DNA of 60,331 bases from Kribbella turkmenica. Lineage in GTDB: Bacteria; Actinomycetota; Actinomycetes; Propionibacteriales; Kribbellaceae. The DNA lies in NCBI RefSeq assembly GCF_004348725.1, contig NZ_SMKR01000018.1, forward strand, positions 1 through 60,331. The letters run 5' to 3'. The notes beneath the pieces are model-generated. The model was given only the letters and a program-made list of their open reading frames with translations, was not told the origin of the DNA and did no database searches. The position numbers were made by a program, and so were the translations under genes. Positions 1-6,967 of this stretch are shown here, one piece after another. Every line of letters begins with the position of its first letter. Within the stretch, counting starts at the first letter, position 1.

Positions 1-28
1 GGGCTACCTCTTGCTGTTCGGTGATCAT
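1..28 (-). CDS. 5' end of an unidentified gene leaving the window
   Basis: An ATG at 28 on the minus strand follows an AAGGA ribosome-binding sequence at good spacing. It opens a frame reading MITEQQEVA before the window ends. The Shine-Dalgarno match supports a real start, but nine residues do not allow a family call. A hairpin at 82-112 separates it from the gene upstream, so it is probably a separate transcription unit. Confidence 0.4.
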
Positions 29-81
29 GTCCTTGCTCCCCTCACGATGGTCCCCGTGCTGATTTCGGCAATGCTTCGCCC

Positions 82-112
82 AGGTCCCGCCGGGCCGTTG
101 CCGGCGGGACCT
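82..112. terminator. Hairpin terminator after the DUF4097 gene
   Basis: A perfect 12-bp inverted repeat (AGGTCCCGCCGG at 82-93, its complement at 101-112) with a 7-nt loop lies 17 bp beyond the DUF4097 stop codon. There is no long U tract, as is usual for high-GC actinobacterial terminators. Confidence 0.65.
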
Positions 113-128
113 TCCTGGGTGGTGTGGA

Positions 129-959
129 TCAGACCTTGACGACGCTGATGTCGCCGGAGACCGTGCGGGCCCGCAGCATCAGCGCGCGCTCGCCCTCGGC
201 CGGCCTCTCGCCGGGCTCCAGGTCGCACCGGATCCGTCCGGTGACGGTCTTCAGGTCCAGGTACGCCGGGACGCCGTCCGGCACCCCGATCTGGACGTCC
301 CCGCGGGCCGTCTCCGCCTGGACGCTCGGCCCGTCGGCGATCTCGACCCGGACGTCGCCGGATCCGGAGGTGGCGACCGAGTGGTCCCGGATCCGCTCGA
401 TGGTGATGTCGCCCGAGCCGACCTTCACCGTGGTCGGGCCGGCCGCGTCGCCGACCCGGACGTCACCGGAACCGGTGCTCAGCCCGAGCGCGTCGGCGGC
501 CTCGTCGATGGTGATGGAGCCGGAGCCGGTACCCGCCCGGACCACGCCGGCGGCGTGCTCGACCCGGACGTCACCGCTGCCGGTGTTGATCGCCAGGTCG
601 CCCTCGACCCGTTCCAGCCGGACGTCGCCGGAGCCGGTGGACAGTCGCGCGGTGCTCAGCGGCATCCGCGAGCCGATGTCACCGGAACCCGTCTTGATCC
701 GGGCCTCCAGGGTCGCCGGGGTGGAAATCCGGACCTGGATGTCCGGGCCGTGGCGGACGTTGCGTGGGCCTTCGACGAGCAGTTCGCCGTCGTGCACCTT
801 GAAGATGACGTCCTCCTCGCTGCCGCTGTCGACCTCGAGGGTGACCTCGGTCTCGGTGCCGTCGTTCGGGACGATGTCGACCCGGCCGGAGCCGATCTCG
901 ATCCGGACCCGGTCGATCAGGCTCGCGGCCTCGACCAGCTGAGAGGTGAACCCGCTCAC
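129..959 (-). CDS. DUF4097-family beta-strand repeat protein
   Basis: A 276-residue protein made almost entirely of short repeated beta strands with the pattern TGSGDVRVE, about 20 residues apart, as in the DUF4097 (adhesin-like right-handed beta) family. There is no signal peptide or membrane segment, so it looks cytoplasmic. I chose the GTG at 959 because its GTGA overlaps the stop codon of the upstream RHH gene by 4 nt; a GTG at 968 is the alternative. Translational coupling suggests the two proteins act together. DUF4097 genes often sit beside small regulators in actinobacteria, but the molecular role is unknown. Confidence 0.85.
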   Translation of the reverse strand: MSGFTSQLVEAASLIDRVRIEIGSGRVDIVPNDGTETEVTLEVDSGSEEDVIFKVHDGELLVEGPRNVRHGPDIQVRISTPATLEARIKTGSGDIGSRMPLSTARLSTGSGDVRLERVEGDLAINTGSGDVRVEHAAGVVRAGTGSGSITIDEAADALGLSTGSGDVRVGDAAGPTTVKVGSGDITIERIRDHSVATSGSGDVRVEIADGPSVQAETARGDVQIGVPDGVPAYLDLKTVTGRIRCDLEPGERPAEGERALMLRARTVSGDISVVKV

Positions 960-1741
960 TGGACCCACCCCGTCATCCGCTGGCCCGGACCGCGGCGCCC
1001 GCGGTGGTCCCGGTCCCGGTCACGCCGGCCCCGGTCACGATCGCGGTCACGATCGCGGTCACGATCGCGGTCGCGGCCACGCTTACCGCGCTCGGGTCCG
1101 AACAAGCCTTCCTCGCCGAACGGGCCGTCGGGACCGAACACACCGTCCGGGCCGAACACGCCGTCGGGTCCGAGCGGTCCGTTCGGGCCCAGCGGGCCGT
1201 CGGGGCCGAAGAAGCCACCGCGCGGCGGCCGCGGGGGGCGCGGCGGGCGCGGCTCGCGGCCCCGGCCCCGGCCGCGGTCGCTCAGCTCGGTCATCACGGT
1301 GCGCATCAGCCACGCGTTCGAGGAGATGCCCTCGGCCGCGGCGGCCTCGTCCACCTTGTTCTTCACCGACATCGGGAGCCGCAGGGTGATCCGCGCGGTC
1401 GGCTCGTCGGCGTCTGGGGTGATCGCCTCGGCGGGCTGGTCGTCGGTTTCGCCGTCGAGGTCTTCGTCGTCCGTGTCGTCGTGGCCGGTCAGCTGGCTCG
1501 GGGCCGGCGTGACCACGAACTCGGGACGGCCACCGGCCATCCGGAGCTCGACCGAACCGGGGGACAGTTCGCGGCTGATCTCCCCGGCGGCGTCGGACAG
1601 GGCTGAGATGAGGGCCAGGCGGCCCGCGTCATCCAGCGTGGCTCCCAGGCGCTGGGCCACGGAGCGAGTCTGGTCGTCGGCCAGGGCGGTCGCGTTCTCG
1701 ACGCTCCGCCGTACCGACTCGAGATAGTGGTCAAGTTCCAT
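956..1741 (-). CDS. Ribbon-helix-helix protein with collagen-like and Arg-Asp repeat tail
   Basis: A 261-residue protein in three parts. Residues 1-80 are a predicted helical and beta region of unknown fold. An acidic linker (86-113) is followed by an Arc/HicB-like RHH motif at 115-155 (ARITLRLPMSVKNKVDEAA, then a helix with GISSNAWLMRTVM). The last 100 residues are low complexity: prolines, Gly-Pro-Asp-Gly repeats, then a run of alternating Arg-Asp. RHH proteins are usually dimeric DNA-binding repressors, often autoregulatory. Three TGACGTCA-like sites lie directly in front of this gene. The basic/acidic tail is odd and could mediate self-association or nucleic-acid binding. An antitoxin role is possible, but no toxin is adjacent; the coupled partner is the DUF4097 protein. 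Confidence 0.8.
   Translation of the reverse strand: MELDHYLESVRRSVENATALADDQTRSVAQRLGATLDDAGRLALISALSDAAGEISRELSPGSVELRMAGGRPEFVVTPAPSQLTGHDDTDDEDLDGETDDQPAEAITPDADEPTARITLRLPMSVKNKVDEAAAAEGISSNAWLMRTVMTELSDRGRGRGREPRPPRPPRPPRGGFFGPDGPLGPNGPLGPDGVFGPDGVFGPDGPFGEEGLFGPERGKRGRDRDRDRDRDRDRDRGRRDRDRDHRGRRGPGQRMTGWVQ
1033..1068. repeat. 12-bp tandem repeat, three copies, coding Arg-Asp
   Basis: Three exact copies of GGTCACGATCGC (plus strand), with degenerate copies on both sides. On the coding strand they encode alternating Arg-Asp in the tail of the RHH protein. Such an array is prone to length change by slippage. Confidence 0.9.
1108..1212. repeat. Degenerate 15-bp repeats coding FGPDG units
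   Basis: About seven imperfect units on the minus strand encode (F/L)GP(D/N)G pentapeptides, a collagen-like pattern in the tail of the RHH protein. Units are near-identical at the protein level and variable in DNA. Confidence 0.85.
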
Positions 1742-1793
1742 GACTGCAACTATGACGTCACCATGACGTCACTGTCAACCGCATCTGATGTCA
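1741..1793 (-). promoter_or_regulatory. Leaderless promoter overlaid by phased TGACGTCA operators
   Basis: On the minus strand TTGACA (1778-1773) is followed, after 18 bp, by CATAGT (1754-1749). Transcription would then begin at or next to the ATG at 1741, and no Shine-Dalgarno is present, which fits a leaderless mRNA. Perfect 8-bp palindromes TGACGTCA lie at 1753-1760 and 1764-1771, 11 bp apart. A near copy TGATGTCA lies at 1786-1793, 22 bp further on. They cover the -10, spacer and -35 on one face of the helix, as expected for an RHH repressor controlling its own gene. Confidence 0.65.
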
Positions 1794-1841
1794 CGACGGC
1801 GGCACGGGCAGAATGTGGTGCAGTCGGCGACAGGAGGAACA

Positions 1842-2636
1842 GTGTCCAGAGGTGTGCTCGTGACGGGTGCGTCCAGGGGTGTCGGGGCGGAGGTCGCGAA
1901 GGTGTTCGCGCGAGCCGGTGACCGGGTTGTGCTGCACTGCCGTCGCGCGGTCGAGCGGGCCGAGCAGGTCCGAGCCGGCCTGCCGGGGGACGGTCACGGC
2001 GTGATCGCCGCCGATCTCGGTAATCCGGCCGCGATCCCTTGCCTGGTTGAGGAATCGGCCGCCGTCCTCGGCCGGATCGACGTCCTGGTGAACAACGCCG
2101 CGCTGTTCGTGGACGAGCCGGTCGCGGGATCCCGGCGGCTCGGCCATCCGCTCGCGGAGACGCCGTACGACGAGTGGGTGGCGGCTTGGCGCCGTACGCT
2201 CGCGGTGAATCTGGAAGGGGCGGCACACCTGACCTGGTGCGTGGCCCGGCAGATGCTGGACAAGGACCCGGCCGAGGGCGTACGGCGGGGCGCGATCGTC
2301 AACGTCGGGTCACGCGGGGCCTACCGCGGCGAGCCGGACGTGCCCGCGTACGGCGCCGCGAAGGCCGGGCTGCACTCCCTCGGCCAGTCGATGGCGGTCT
2401 CACTGGCGCCACATGACATCACCGTGACGTCAATCGCGCCCGGATTCATCGCCACCGACATGGCCGAGGCCGTGCTGTCCGGTCCGGGCGGCGACGCGAT
2501 CCGGGCGCAGAGCCCGTTCAACCGGACCGCCACCGCCGAGGAGGTCGCCGAGGCCGTCCACTGGCTCGCCTCGCCCCAGGCCGGTTGGTCCAGCGGCGCG
2601 GTCCTCGACTTCAACGGCGCTTCCTACCTGCGGTGA
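1842..2636 (+). CDS. SDR-family NAD(P)-dependent oxidoreductase
   Basis: A 264-residue classical short-chain dehydrogenase. It shows the nucleotide-binding TGASRGVG near the N-terminus, VNNAA in strand 4, the catalytic Ser in NVGSRGAY and the Tyr/Lys pair YGAAK. The pattern GFIATDMAE follows the substrate loop. The start is the GTG at 1842, which has AGGAGGA at 1832-1838; longer readings lack a ribosome-binding site. The substrate cannot be told. It is divergent from the RHH gene and shares its upstream region, so it could be co-regulated by the TGACGTCA sites. Confidence 0.9.
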   Translation: MSRGVLVTGASRGVGAEVAKVFARAGDRVVLHCRRAVERAEQVRAGLPGDGHGVIAADLGNPAAIPCLVEESAAVLGRIDVLVNNAALFVDEPVAGSRRLGHPLAETPYDEWVAAWRRTLAVNLEGAAHLTWCVARQMLDKDPAEGVRRGAIVNVGSRGAYRGEPDVPAYGAAKAGLHSLGQSMAVSLAPHDITVTSIAPGFIATDMAEAVLSGPGGDAIRAQSPFNRTATAEEVAEAVHWLASPQAGWSSGAVLDFNGASYLR

Positions 2637-2639
2637 GGC

Positions 2640-2790
2640 TCAGGCGCCGCGGTTCTCCGCGCTGAGCATCCAGGTCTGCTTCTCGAGATCGACGACGATC
2701 GCGTGCAGCAGGTCGGTCGTAGCCGGGTCCCCGGCGTCGACCCGGTTCAACGCGCGGGTCGCGGTGTGGTTGTCACAGATCAGGACATCG
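2640..2790 (-). pseudogene. C-terminal remnant of a Dps ferritin-like protein
   Basis: The minus strand encodes about 50 residues ending DLEKQTWMLSAENRGA and a stop codon. The preceding pattern (DPATTDLLHAIVVDLEKQ) is typical of the last helix of Dps, the starvation-induced DNA-binding ferritin-like protein. The N-terminal two thirds, including the ferroxidase ligands, are missing. The frame runs directly into the 3' end of the discoidin gene, which starts a different reading frame at 2791. I see no start codon or ribosome-binding site. It is best read as a gene truncated by deletion or rearrangement. Confidence 0.6.
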
Positions 2791-3651
2791 TCAGGAGCCG
2801 TAGACCTCGACCTCGACGATCCGCGAGTAGGTGTTGCCGTTGCCGGCCAGGCAGAGAATGCGGACGGCGTCCGCCTGGACCGGATCGAACGTCGACGTCA
2901 CGTGGCCCAGGGTGTTCCCGCGGACCTCGGCCACCGTCCGCCAGTCGCCGGAGCCGCTGCGGACCTGGACGTCCCAGTCGCGCAGTCCGTTGGTCGCGGC
3001 CGGGTACCTGACCGAGTCGAGCGTGTAGAGCTCGACCCGGTCGATCGTGGTCGGTGTCGCCAGGGTGACGTCGTAATTGTCCGGGAAGACCGCGCGGGTC
3101 CCGTCGTTCCAGCCCGTCAGGGTGTCCCAGTGCTCGGAGTCGTGGTCGCCGTCGACCGCACCGCAGAGTGCGAAGTTGCCGTGCGTCGAGGACGCGGTGG
3201 CCTGTTCGCCGAGGGCGACGTTGCTCCCCGGATCCTTGGGTGGCGGAGGATTCACCGTCACCGGGACGGTCAGCCTGGACCGGTCCACCTCGAGGTCGAC
3301 GGAGTGGTCGCCGGGCCGGGTGTCGCGCGGGACGCGGACCTCGACCGGTGCGGACACCGGCTGGTCGGGGTCGACGGCCGGCAACCAGGACGAGAACAGC
3401 GTCCGGGACAGCTGCAGCGGGCCACGGGGATCCAGCGTCAGATCGGCGTACCGATCCTCGGAGCCGGTGTTGGTCATGGTGAGCGTGAGGTTGCCGGGCA
3501 GGCAGGGCAGGCCGACGACGTTCAGCCGCTCCGGCTGGACCGATACCTGGACGTCGGCCCGCGGCCGGCTGCTCGTTGCCTGGGGCAACGCGATCACGGT
3601 TGCCGCCACCGCCGTACCGAGGGCGACGGCCGACTGCCATCGAATGGTCAT
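2791..3651 (-). CDS. Secreted F5/8 type C (discoidin) domain protein
   Basis: A 286-residue protein with an N-terminal hydrophobic segment (residues 6-25), probably a Sec signal or anchor. A beta-sandwich follows (about 35-135) resembling the NEW3/CARDB type found beside glycosidase domains, then a proline linker. The C-terminal galactose-binding-like domain starts with NVALGEQATASSTHG and ends SRIVEVEVYGS, as in F5/8 type C modules. Such modules bind carbohydrates or lipids outside the cell. No catalytic domain is present. It follows phoD by 10 bp on the same strand, so the two are probably co-transcribed. Confidence 0.85.
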   Translation of the reverse strand: MTIRWQSAVALGTAVAATVIALPQATSSRPRADVQVSVQPERLNVVGLPCLPGNLTLTMTNTGSEDRYADLTLDPRGPLQLSRTLFSSWLPAVDPDQPVSAPVEVRVPRDTRPGDHSVDLEVDRSRLTVPVTVNPPPPKDPGSNVALGEQATASSTHGNFALCGAVDGDHDSEHWDTLTGWNDGTRAVFPDNYDVTLATPTTIDRVELYTLDSVRYPAATNGLRDWDVQVRSGSGDWRTVAEVRGNTLGHVTSTFDPVQADAVRILCLAGNGNTYSRIVEVEVYGS

Positions 3652-3661
3652 CGCGGTCTCC

Positions 3662-5227
3662 TCAGAGGGTCTGGATGCCCGGGCGCCGGTCCTCGACGAG
3701 GAGCTTGGCGCGGGTGCTGACGGTGCCGTTCGGGACGCTGACCTTGTCGACCACGCGGTAGTCGGAGATCCAGCGCTGCGGGGTGATGCTGCAGCTGACG
3801 TAGCCGCGCTGGAAGTTGCCGAACTTGATGTGCGGGTTCTCCTGGAGCAGCGTCGCGCCGCCCGGATCCAGGTCCATCCCGTCGATGCCGGAGCTGATCG
3901 ACGTACCGACGAACTCGGTGGCGACGGTCGGCGAGTCCGGATCGGTGAAGTCCAGCTTCAGGTCCGAGGCGACGCTGCGGTGCAGATCGCCGGCGATCGA
4001 CACCAGGTTGCGAACCTTCCGTTGGACGGCGCCGCCGAGGACGCGCGCGCGAGACGCCTCGTAGCCGTCCCAGGTGTCCATCGGGACCAGCACGTCCGGA
4101 CCTTGCCTGGTGTCCAGCCGGGCGATCGCGGTCTGGTGCGCGAGCACGTTCCAGCGTGCTCGCGACGCGGACCAGCCGTCGAGCAGCCACTTCTCCTGAG
4201 CGTCGCCGGTGATCGTCCGCGCCGGGTCCTTCGTTTCCGGCCCGGGTGCCTTGGTGCCGTCGCCGTACGCCTGGTCCGAGCGGTACTGCCGGGTGTCGAG
4301 TACGTCGAAGTCGGCCAGCCGCCCGTACTTGATCCGCCGGTAGAGCGGCAGGTCCGGGCCCTTCGGCAACTGCGTGAGCCGCAGCGGCATGTGTTCCCAG
4401 TACGCCCGGAAGGCGTTGGCGCGCCGGACCAGGAACTGCGCGGGCGGTGCACTCGGGTGTGCCTCGTCGGCCCAGTTGTCGACCACCTCGTGGTCGTCGA
4501 GCGTGACCACCCAGGGCGCGGACGCGTGCGCCGCCTGGAGGTCGGGATCCAGCTTGTACGACGCGTACCGGACCCGGTACTCGTCCAGCGTCACGGTCTG
4601 CTGGGTCATCCACGGCGCGTTCGAGTTCGGCCGGATGCCGCGGTCGATGCCGAACTCGTAGATGTAGTCGCCGAGAAAGAACACCAGGTCGTGGTCGCGC
4701 CGCGCCATGTCGGCGTACGCGGTGTACCACCCCTCCCACCAGGCCTGGCAGGACGCGAACGCGAGCGACAACTCGGGGACGATCGCCTCGGCCGCCGGCG
4801 CGGTCCGGGTCCGGCCGACCGGGCTGAGCTGCCCGTTCACGCGGAAGCGGTACCAGTAGTGCCGCCACGGCCGCAGCCCGCGGACGTCGACGTGCACCGA
4901 GTGACTCGACTCCGGCCGCGCCCTGGTGGTGCCGTGGCGGACGACCCGGCGGAAGTGCGGGTCCTCGGCGACCTGCCACTGCACCTCGACCGGGCGGCGG
5001 TCCATCCCGCCGAACGGTGCCAGCGGTTCAGGGGCCAGCCGGGTCCAGATCACCACCGCGTCCGGCAACGGATCGCCGGACGCGACGCCGAGGGTGAACG
5101 GATCCCGGCGGTCGCCGCGTCCGGTCGCCCCGGCCAGCGCCCGCCCGACTTCAGGCAGGTTGCCGGCCAGCGCCAGCGCGGCCGCCGTCCCGGTGACGGT
5201 CAGGAAGTTTCGTCGAGTACTTCGCAT
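3662..5227 (-). CDS. phoD: Alkaline phosphatase D, Tat-exported
   Basis: A 521-residue PhoD-family metallophosphoesterase that releases phosphate from phosphodiesters and monoesters outside the cell. The N-terminus STRRNFLTVTG is a twin-arginine signal, as expected for a folded Fe/Ca enzyme. Metal-site motifs are intact: FASCQAWWEG (with the Cys ligand), LGDYIYEFG, DDHEVVDNWADE and AGDLHRS. An ATG at 5227 is preferred over a GTG at 5233. The family is normally induced by phosphate starvation through PhoP, but I could not make out convincing PHO boxes upstream. Confidence 0.93.
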   Translation of the reverse strand: MRSTRRNFLTVTGTAAALALAGNLPEVGRALAGATGRGDRRDPFTLGVASGDPLPDAVVIWTRLAPEPLAPFGGMDRRPVEVQWQVAEDPHFRRVVRHGTTRARPESSHSVHVDVRGLRPWRHYWYRFRVNGQLSPVGRTRTAPAAEAIVPELSLAFASCQAWWEGWYTAYADMARRDHDLVFFLGDYIYEFGIDRGIRPNSNAPWMTQQTVTLDEYRVRYASYKLDPDLQAAHASAPWVVTLDDHEVVDNWADEAHPSAPPAQFLVRRANAFRAYWEHMPLRLTQLPKGPDLPLYRRIKYGRLADFDVLDTRQYRSDQAYGDGTKAPGPETKDPARTITGDAQEKWLLDGWSASRARWNVLAHQTAIARLDTRQGPDVLVPMDTWDGYEASRARVLGGAVQRKVRNLVSIAGDLHRSVASDLKLDFTDPDSPTVATEFVGTSISSGIDGMDLDPGGATLLQENPHIKFGNFQRGYVSCSITPQRWISDYRVVDKVSVPNGTVSTRAKLLVEDRRPGIQTL

Positions 5228-5289
5228 CGGCACCAGCCCACCCGATCATCCGTAGGTGATCACTTCCGTAACGGGAGATTACGAGAAGT

Positions 5290-5307
5290 TCTCACGATCG
5301 GGTGAGA
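5290..5307. promoter_or_regulatory. Inverted repeat TCTCAC-N6-GTGAGA upstream of phoD
   Basis: A perfect 6-6-6 palindrome lies between the stop codon of the lipoprotein gene (5325) and the phoD start. It could be an operator for the phoD unit or a weak hairpin. No regulator in the window is an obvious partner. Confidence 0.35.
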
Positions 5308-5324
5308 TCTGACCGATTCCGGCC

Positions 5325-6089
5325 TCAGCGCACGATCTTGCTCGCCGGCGGCGGCGTGATCCGGACGGGTGTGTTGAAGCCGGACAGGGTGACGATCATC
5401 GTCACCTTGGCGTATTCGAAGCTGATGTACCGCGGCCGGTGCGCCGAATCCAGCCAGAGCGTGTACGTCGCGGTCCGCGGCAACCCCTTGGGAACCGGCT
5501 GGCCCTGGGCCTTGAGGGCCTTCGCGACGTCGACCGTGACCTCGTAGCACTCGAGTTTCACACTGTCGAGAACCTGCCGACCGGTGTACTCGACCCCGCG
5601 CAGGCTGGCGCCGAGCGAGGTGAAGATCGTCGTCGGGTCGGTCCTCGCCAGCGTCTGGTCGAGCTCAGGCTCCTGACCGGCACGCAGCTTCACGTACTTG
5701 CCCGCCGGCGTCACCCCCGAGACCGACAGGTACACGGTCTTCCCGACCTTGATCAGCCGCGCGGTCCTGCCGTCGAGCTCCCGGCCGGTCATTCGCACAG
5801 AGGTCCCGGCAGGTCTGGTGGTCTGCGAGCCGGTCATCTCGAGCATGACGGTGCCGTTGAGCATCATCTTCGCGTTCAGCTGCCACGACGTCAGCTTCGC
5901 CTGGGCCGCACTCAACGCCGGGACGAACGTCTTCCGGTTCAGCTGGACGACCGGGTTCGCCTCGAGCGGCGCCACGGAGGGCGTCGGCCCGGCGGCCGAG
6001 AACGTCTGCTTCTCGGCCGCGCAGGCCGGGGTGATCAAGGCCAGGACAAGGGCCGCGGCCGAGGCGGCGACCCTGCTGGGAAGCGTCAC
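5325..6089 (-). CDS. LppX/LprG-like lipoprotein, copy 2
   Basis: A 254-residue predicted lipoprotein. A short basic N-terminus is followed by a hydrophobic stretch and the lipobox TPAC, with Cys at residue 23. The mature part resembles the LppX_LprAFG fold, a beta half-barrel that carries lipids at the cell envelope. It is a clear paralogue of the gene just upstream: both share the NRKTFVPAL / DRVTFVPAM opening, GKTVYL / KTAKII, TPAGKY, DPTTIF / DPTKIY, a VTVD.AKAL.AQG block and the ending PPASKIVR. The start is the GTG at 6089, which overlaps the upstream stop by 4 nt (GTGA). Confidence 0.8.
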   Translation of the reverse strand: MTLPSRVAASAAALVLALITPACAAEKQTFSAAGPTPSVAPLEANPVVQLNRKTFVPALSAAQAKLTSWQLNAKMMLNGTVMLEMTGSQTTRPAGTSVRMTGRELDGRTARLIKVGKTVYLSVSGVTPAGKYVKLRAGQEPELDQTLARTDPTTIFTSLGASLRGVEYTGRQVLDSVKLECYEVTVDVAKALKAQGQPVPKGLPRTATYTLWLDSAHRPRYISFEYAKVTMIVTLSGFNTPVRITPPPASKIVR

Positions 6090-6880
6090 CGGACGATCTT
6101 GCTCGCCGGCGGTGCGGTGATGGTGACCCGCTTGTTGTAGTCGGACATCGTCATCTCCATGCTCATGCCCATCAGGTTGAACTCCAATCGGCGGACGAGG
6201 TGGGACTTGTCCAGCCACATCGAGTAGGTCAGCGTCTTGGGCACACCGGCCGGCACCTTCTTGCCCTGCGCGGTGAGCGCCTTCGCGGTGTCGACGGTGA
6301 CGTCGTACCTGTCGAGCAGCTGGCGGCCAACGGGTTCCGTCCCGACGAACTCGACGCTCCGCACCGCGCCCTCGAACGACTTGTAGATCTTGGTCGGGTC
6401 ACCGCCCTCGAGCAGTTCGCGCAGTTCGGGAGCGTCGTCGGCGTCGATCCGCGCATATTTGCCGGCCGGGGTCATGCCCGGAATCGACGCGTAACCGATG
6501 TCCTTGATCACGATGATCTTCGCGGTCTTGCCCTCGAAGGCCGCGCCGGTCATCTCCATCTCGAGGGCCACCGGATCCGCCGTCTGCACACCGTCCATCG
6601 TGAGCAGAGTGCTGCCGTTGGCGGTCATGGTGCCGACGACGCGCCAGGACTTCTGCTTGGTCAGGGCGGTGTTCATCGCCGGGACGAAGGTGACCCGGTC
6701 GAGGTGTGCGGCCGGCGCGACCTTCTGCGGTACGGCGGCGGTGGTCGGCGTGGCGGCCGGGATCGACGCCGGGGCGGACGGCTTGTAGCCGGTGGCCTCG
6801 GGCTGGTCGGAGCCACAGGCGGCCAGTCCGAGCGCCAGCGGAAGTGCGGCGGCAGCGGACATGGCAGAGCGGAGCTTCAT
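6086..6880 (-). CDS. LppX/LprG-like lipoprotein, copy 1
   Basis: A 264-residue lipoprotein with a signal peptide ending in LAAC (Cys at about 22), then a Pro/Ala/Thr-rich linker and an LppX_LprAFG-like domain. AGGAG lies before the ATG at 6880. It heads a two-gene operon with its paralogue, to which it is similar over the whole mature length. In mycobacteria relatives of this fold move triacylglycerides or glycolipids; whether these two bind lipid or sense something else is not shown by the sequence. Confidence 0.82.
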   Translation of the reverse strand: MKLRSAMSAAAALPLALGLAACGSDQPEATGYKPSAPASIPAATPTTAAVPQKVAPAAHLDRVTFVPAMNTALTKQKSWRVVGTMTANGSTLLTMDGVQTADPVALEMEMTGAAFEGKTAKIIVIKDIGYASIPGMTPAGKYARIDADDAPELRELLEGGDPTKIYKSFEGAVRSVEFVGTEPVGRQLLDRYDVTVDTAKALTAQGKKVPAGVPKTLTYSMWLDKSHLVRRLEFNLMGMSMEMTMSDYNKRVTITAPPASKIVR

Positions 6881-6967
6881 GGTGCGGATTCCTCCCCAGG
6901 TGATGCAGGACGGTGGATCTTATGGTCTGGACCACCTGGAAGGGAAGGGCCTTGCAGCTAGTTGCAA

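Noticed and set aside
956-1741. Calling the RHH/DUF4097 pair a toxin-antitoxin system
   Set aside because: The RHH motif is antitoxin-like, but DUF4097 is not a known toxin fold and no HicA/RelE-type small protein is adjacent.
3077-5305. A 742-codon open frame on the plus strand opposite phoD and the discoidin gene
   Set aside because: Its protein has no recognisable motif and is rich in Arg, Val, Gly and Asp, as expected from the complement of a GC-rich gene. The opposite strand encodes intact PhoD motifs and a Tat signal.
5228-5324. PHO boxes in front of phoD
   Set aside because: Some GATCACC-like stretches are present, but I could not align two convincing 11-bp direct repeats, so PhoP control is not claimed.
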